From Bordetella parapertussis (GTDB lineage Bacteria > Pseudomonadota > Gammaproteobacteria > Burkholderiales > SG8-39), in NCBI GenBank assembly GCA_945906975.1, contig CAMDRY010000144.1:1-7663 (forward strand): 7,663 nucleotides of DNA. Reading direction: 5' to 3'. This document shows positions 6,209-7,663 of the stretch, one piece after another. The position numbers were made by a program, and so were the translations under genes. The notes below the pieces were generated by a model that saw only the letters and a program-made list of their open reading frames with translations, had not been told where the DNA came from and did no database searches. Position 1 is the first letter of the stretch; the number at the start of each line of letters is the position of its first letter.

Positions 6209-6771
6209 GCGCTTCCAGTCTTGGTAGTGCCGGCCGGGGTTGCCTGCGGGTCGCCGGACACAGCGGGTGGGACCGGCATCGCGGGTGCGGCTTCGGGCAC
6301 CGGGGTGGTAAAGACCGAATCAAAGGGCTCGGCGGCGGGTACCGCAATATCGACCGCGGGCGCCTGCATCGAGGGGATGGCCTCGGCGCTGGCCAAAATG
6401 GCCGCATCGAGGCTTGCATTGGTGCCGGTCGGATCGCCCAGGGTGTTGCTAACGGGCTTACCGGCATCGGCGACCGCCTCGGATAGGGGTGCGGCGATAC
6501 TCTGGTTGAGATCCTGCTCGGCGGCACTCACCTGGGTTGCAATGGAACTTTCAACCTCCTTGGCCGCATCCTGGAACTGCGTCTGGATTTTGCGCAGTTC
6601 GTCGAGTTCCATTTCGCGGTTGATGTCCGCCTTGACGTCGTTGACGTAGCGCTGCAGGCGACCGACCAACAGGCCGACCGTACGGGCGACCTTGGGCAGC
6701 CGCTCGGGGCCGATCACGACCAGCGCGACGACACCGATGACAACTAGTTCGGAGAATCCGACATCAAACAT
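6205..6771 (-). CDS. tatB: Sec-independent (Tat) translocase subunit TatB
   Basis: TatB pairs with TatC to form the substrate receptor of the Tat pathway. This 188-residue protein begins [28 protein letters not shown], in which the short transmembrane helix (about 5-20) is followed by the conserved GPERLP hinge. An amphipathic helix follows at about 27-50, and a charged, probably helical region at about 50-100. The N-terminal MFD, Glu8 and Pro-containing hinge separate it from TatA. Residues from about 105 to the end form a low-complexity Ala/Pro/Thr-rich tail with little conservation expected. Its ATG has no Shine-Dalgarno-like sequence (the bases before it are CCCCTCAACC). It is cut off from tatA by a 100-bp gap containing an intrinsic terminator, and it overlaps tatC by four bases. 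Both features suggest TatB and TatC are made together at a lower level than TatA. Confidence 0.95.
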   Translation of the reverse strand: MFDVGFSELVVIGVVALVVIGPERLPKVARTVGLLVGRLQRYVNDVKADINREMELDELRKIQTQFQDAAKEVESSIATQVSAAEQDLNQSIAAPLSEAVADAGKPVSNTLGDPTGTNASLDAAILASAEAIPSMQAPAVDIAVPAAEPFDSVFTTPVPEAAPAMPVPPAVSGDPQATPAGTTKTGSA

Positions 6772-6788
6772 GGTTGAGGGGACTTGGA

Positions 6789-6818
6789 AAGATAAGTCTG
6801 CTAAGACTGAAAAAACAA
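6789..6818 (-). promoter_or_regulatory. Weak candidate promoter for tatBC
   Basis: On the minus strand TTGTTT (6813-6818) and TATCTT (6789-6794, four of six matches to TATAAT) are 18 bases apart. The -35 half overlaps the U-tract of the terminator downstream of tatA. Transcription would begin near 6782 and leave a leader of only about 11 bases before the tatB ATG, which would fit the missing ribosome site. T-rich sequence gives such matches by chance, so this is a tentative call. Confidence 0.22.
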
Positions 6819-6841
6819 ACCGCGCAGGGGCGCGCGGTTTG
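6810..6841 (-). terminator. Strong intrinsic terminator between tatA and tatB
   Basis: On the minus strand a perfect 10-bp stem, CAAACCGCGC paired with GCGCGGTTTG, closes a 6-base loop (GCCCCT) and is followed at once by six T residues. In plus coordinates the arms are 6816-6825 and 6832-6841 and the A-run is 6810-6815. The hairpin starts 30 bases after the tatA stop. The plus-strand side lacks a T-run, so it acts only on transcripts coming from tatA. It is the best terminator in the window, yet sits in the middle of an operon. Confidence 0.88.
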
Positions 6842-6871
6842 CGGGGAACAGAGCGACGCCTGGCCGGCGCG

Positions 6872-7096
6872 TCAGGCTTTGCTCTCGGTCTTTTTCTGCA
6901 CTTCCACGTCTATCGTGTGACCGGTGACCTGCGCATCCGCAGGCTTGTCCGCCGCACCCGATTCCTTCATGCCGTCCTTGAAACCTTTCACTGCGCCGCC
7001 AAGGTCGGATCCCATGTTGCGCAGCTTCTTGGTGCCGAACACCAACATCACGATGACAAGGACGATCAGCCAGTGCCATATGCTGAAAGAACCCAT
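6872..7096 (-). CDS. tatA: Sec-independent (Tat) translocase subunit TatA
   Basis: TatA oligomerises around a substrate-loaded TatBC complex to let folded proteins cross the inner membrane. The 74-residue product has a short N-terminal transmembrane helix (about 5-20). It ends in the invariant Phe20-Gly21, and then [20 protein letters not shown] forms the amphipathic helix (about 22-42), nearly identical in pattern to E. coli TatA. A charged, flexible tail completes the protein. The N-terminus [12 protein letters not shown] and the absence of the TatB MFD/GPxRLP pattern separate it from tatB. Its ATG follows a strong GGAGG with a 5-base spacer. It lies 78 bases downstream of hinT and is followed by the intrinsic terminator. 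It could therefore be made from transcripts that never reach tatB, in line with the large TatA excess known in E. coli. Confidence 0.96.
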   Translation of the reverse strand: MGSFSIWHWLIVLVIVMLVFGTKKLRNMGSDLGGAVKGFKDGMKESGAADKPADAQVTGHTIDVEVQKKTESKA

Positions 7097-7101
7097 TGTT
7101 G

Positions 7102-7118
7102 CCTCCGTTACTCCGTTA
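7102..7118 (-). promoter_or_regulatory. Tandem Shine-Dalgarno region of tatA
   Basis: On the minus strand TAACGGAG is repeated twice head to tail (plus coordinates 7111-7118 and 7103-7110), and the second copy extends to GGAGG (7102-7106) five bases before the tatA ATG. The proximal copy is a near-ideal ribosome site; the distal GGAG, 13 to 14 bases from the start, could serve as a standby site or be a duplication remnant. No clear promoter is seen in the rest of the 78-bp hinT-tatA spacer. Confidence 0.7.
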
Positions 7119-7174
7119 CGTTTATTGGGTATTCGAATCAGGGCGTGCCGGCATCAGCCGTACGCACCCGCTCG

Positions 7175-7546
7175 CTATTTGTTTCTAACCAGCATCGGGC
7201 CCAAAATTTCGGGGCCGCCGATGACATGCATGTGCACATGATACACCTCCTGCCGCCCCACGCGCCCGGTGTTGATGATGGTGCGAAAGCCTTCGCCGGC
7301 ACCCTGCTCGCGCGCGAGGCGTCCCGCCACCGTCAGCATCTTGCCCATGGCGTCGCGGTGCGCAGGGCCGGCCTCGTACAGGCTGGCGACGTGCGTTTTC
7401 GGGATGATGAGAAAATGCACCGGCGCAACCGGGTGCAGGTCGTGGAAGGCGAGCACCTCCTCGTCCTCATAGACTTTTTTTGACGGAATTTCACCCCTGA
7501 CGATCTTGCAGAACACGCAGTCCGGGTCGTGCGCGCCGGTTGACAT
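7175..7546 (-). CDS. hinT: HIT-family purine nucleoside phosphoramidase (HinT)
   Basis: The 123-residue cytosolic protein belongs to the histidine triad superfamily; HinT enzymes hydrolyse adenosine phosphoramidates and act on aminoacyl-adenylates. The triad HVHMH is at 103-107 within VYHVHMHVIGG, with His105 the expected nucleophile of the HxHxH pattern. The INTGRVGRQEVYH approach and the GPMLV C-terminus match HinT closely. An N-terminal CVFC pair (10-13), absent from E. coli HinT, is often part of a structural zinc site in other members together with a His near position 52. Its ATG (7544-7546) shares one base with the hisE stop (TGATG), and GGAG lies eight bases upstream inside hisE, so translation is probably coupled. 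The hisE-hinT-tatABC order is one I know from many betaproteobacteria. The link to histidine synthesis is positional and no direct role is implied. Confidence 0.94.
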   Translation of the reverse strand: MSTGAHDPDCVFCKIVRGEIPSKKVYEDEEVLAFHDLHPVAPVHFLIIPKTHVASLYEAGPAHRDAMGKMLTVAGRLAREQGAGEGFRTIINTGRVGRQEVYHVHMHVIGGPEILGPMLVRNK

Positions 7547-7663
7547 CAGTGCTTCTCCGATTCGCTGCGGGCATTGTCCTTGCGCGCGGCTTTTTCGTCT
7601 ATGCCGGAAATACCCTCGCGGCGGCGCAACTCCATCAGCACAACGGAGGGCTTGAGACCGTAG
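7546..7663 (-). CDS. hisE: Phosphoribosyl-ATP pyrophosphatase, C-terminal end (runs off the window)
   Basis: Only the last 38 residues are present; the gene continues beyond 7663. The peptide YGLKPSVVLMELRRREGISG followed by IDEKAARK matches the C-terminal helix and tail of HisE, which converts phosphoribosyl-ATP to phosphoribosyl-AMP in the second step of histidine biosynthesis. The final DNARSESEKH extends beyond the usual EKAARK end and is probably disordered. The catalytic acidic residues lie in the missing part, so activity cannot be judged. The stop TGA overlaps the hinT ATG by one base. The upstream neighbours are expected to be hisI and the rest of a his operon, which the window does not show. 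Confidence 0.85.
   Translation of the reverse strand, partial: YGLKPSVVLMELRRREGISGIDEKAARKDNARSESEKH

Noticed and set aside
1..7663. Mobile element, CRISPR array, toxin-antitoxin or defence system
   Set aside because: Nearly all of the window is accounted for by conserved core genes; there are no regularly spaced repeats, transposase, integrase or unexplained gene pair.

Overview
The window reads as ordinary, high-GC core chromosome of a betaproteobacterium. The gene order and the proteins (SspA, cytochrome bc1, Nif3/YbgI, an HtrA protease, TatABC, HinT, HisE) match the layout I know from that class. The order or family (Rhodocyclales, Nitrosomonadales, Burkholderiales) cannot be fixed from the sequence alone. 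No phage, insertion sequence, CRISPR array, tRNA or rRNA is visible. I found no undescribed multi-gene system; the points of interest are regulatory details.

Region 1 (1-2982, all minus strand). The N-terminus of stringent starvation protein A is cut by the window edge. Upstream of it lies the petABC operon for the cytochrome bc1 complex, transcribed petA (Rieske) > petB (cytochrome b) > petC (cytochrome c1). It has a sigma70-like promoter with a perfect TATAAT (about 3025-3054) and a probable terminator (215-233).

Region 2 (2983-5377). A Nif3/YbgI dinuclear-metal protein (minus) and a membrane-anchored, one-PDZ HtrA/DegS-type protease (plus) diverge from a 202-bp intergenic region. That region carries an unusual nest of inverted and 8-bp-spaced repeats (4070-4116).

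Region 3 (5378-7663, all minus). This is the tail of a histidine operon running into protein export: hisE (C-terminus only) > hinT > tatA > tatB > tatC. It converges on the protease gene with 12 bp between stop codons. A very good intrinsic terminator sits between tatA and tatB. Together with a strong tandem Shine-Dalgarno for tatA and none visible for tatB, it suggests a built-in way to make TatA in excess.

Functional thread: the Tat translocase exports folded proteins, and the Rieske protein encoded nearby carries a twin-arginine signal, so it should be a Tat client. The HtrA protease, anchored on the periplasmic face, probably contributes envelope quality control. SspA, Nif3, HinT and HisE are housekeeping neighbours without an obvious direct role in that thread.
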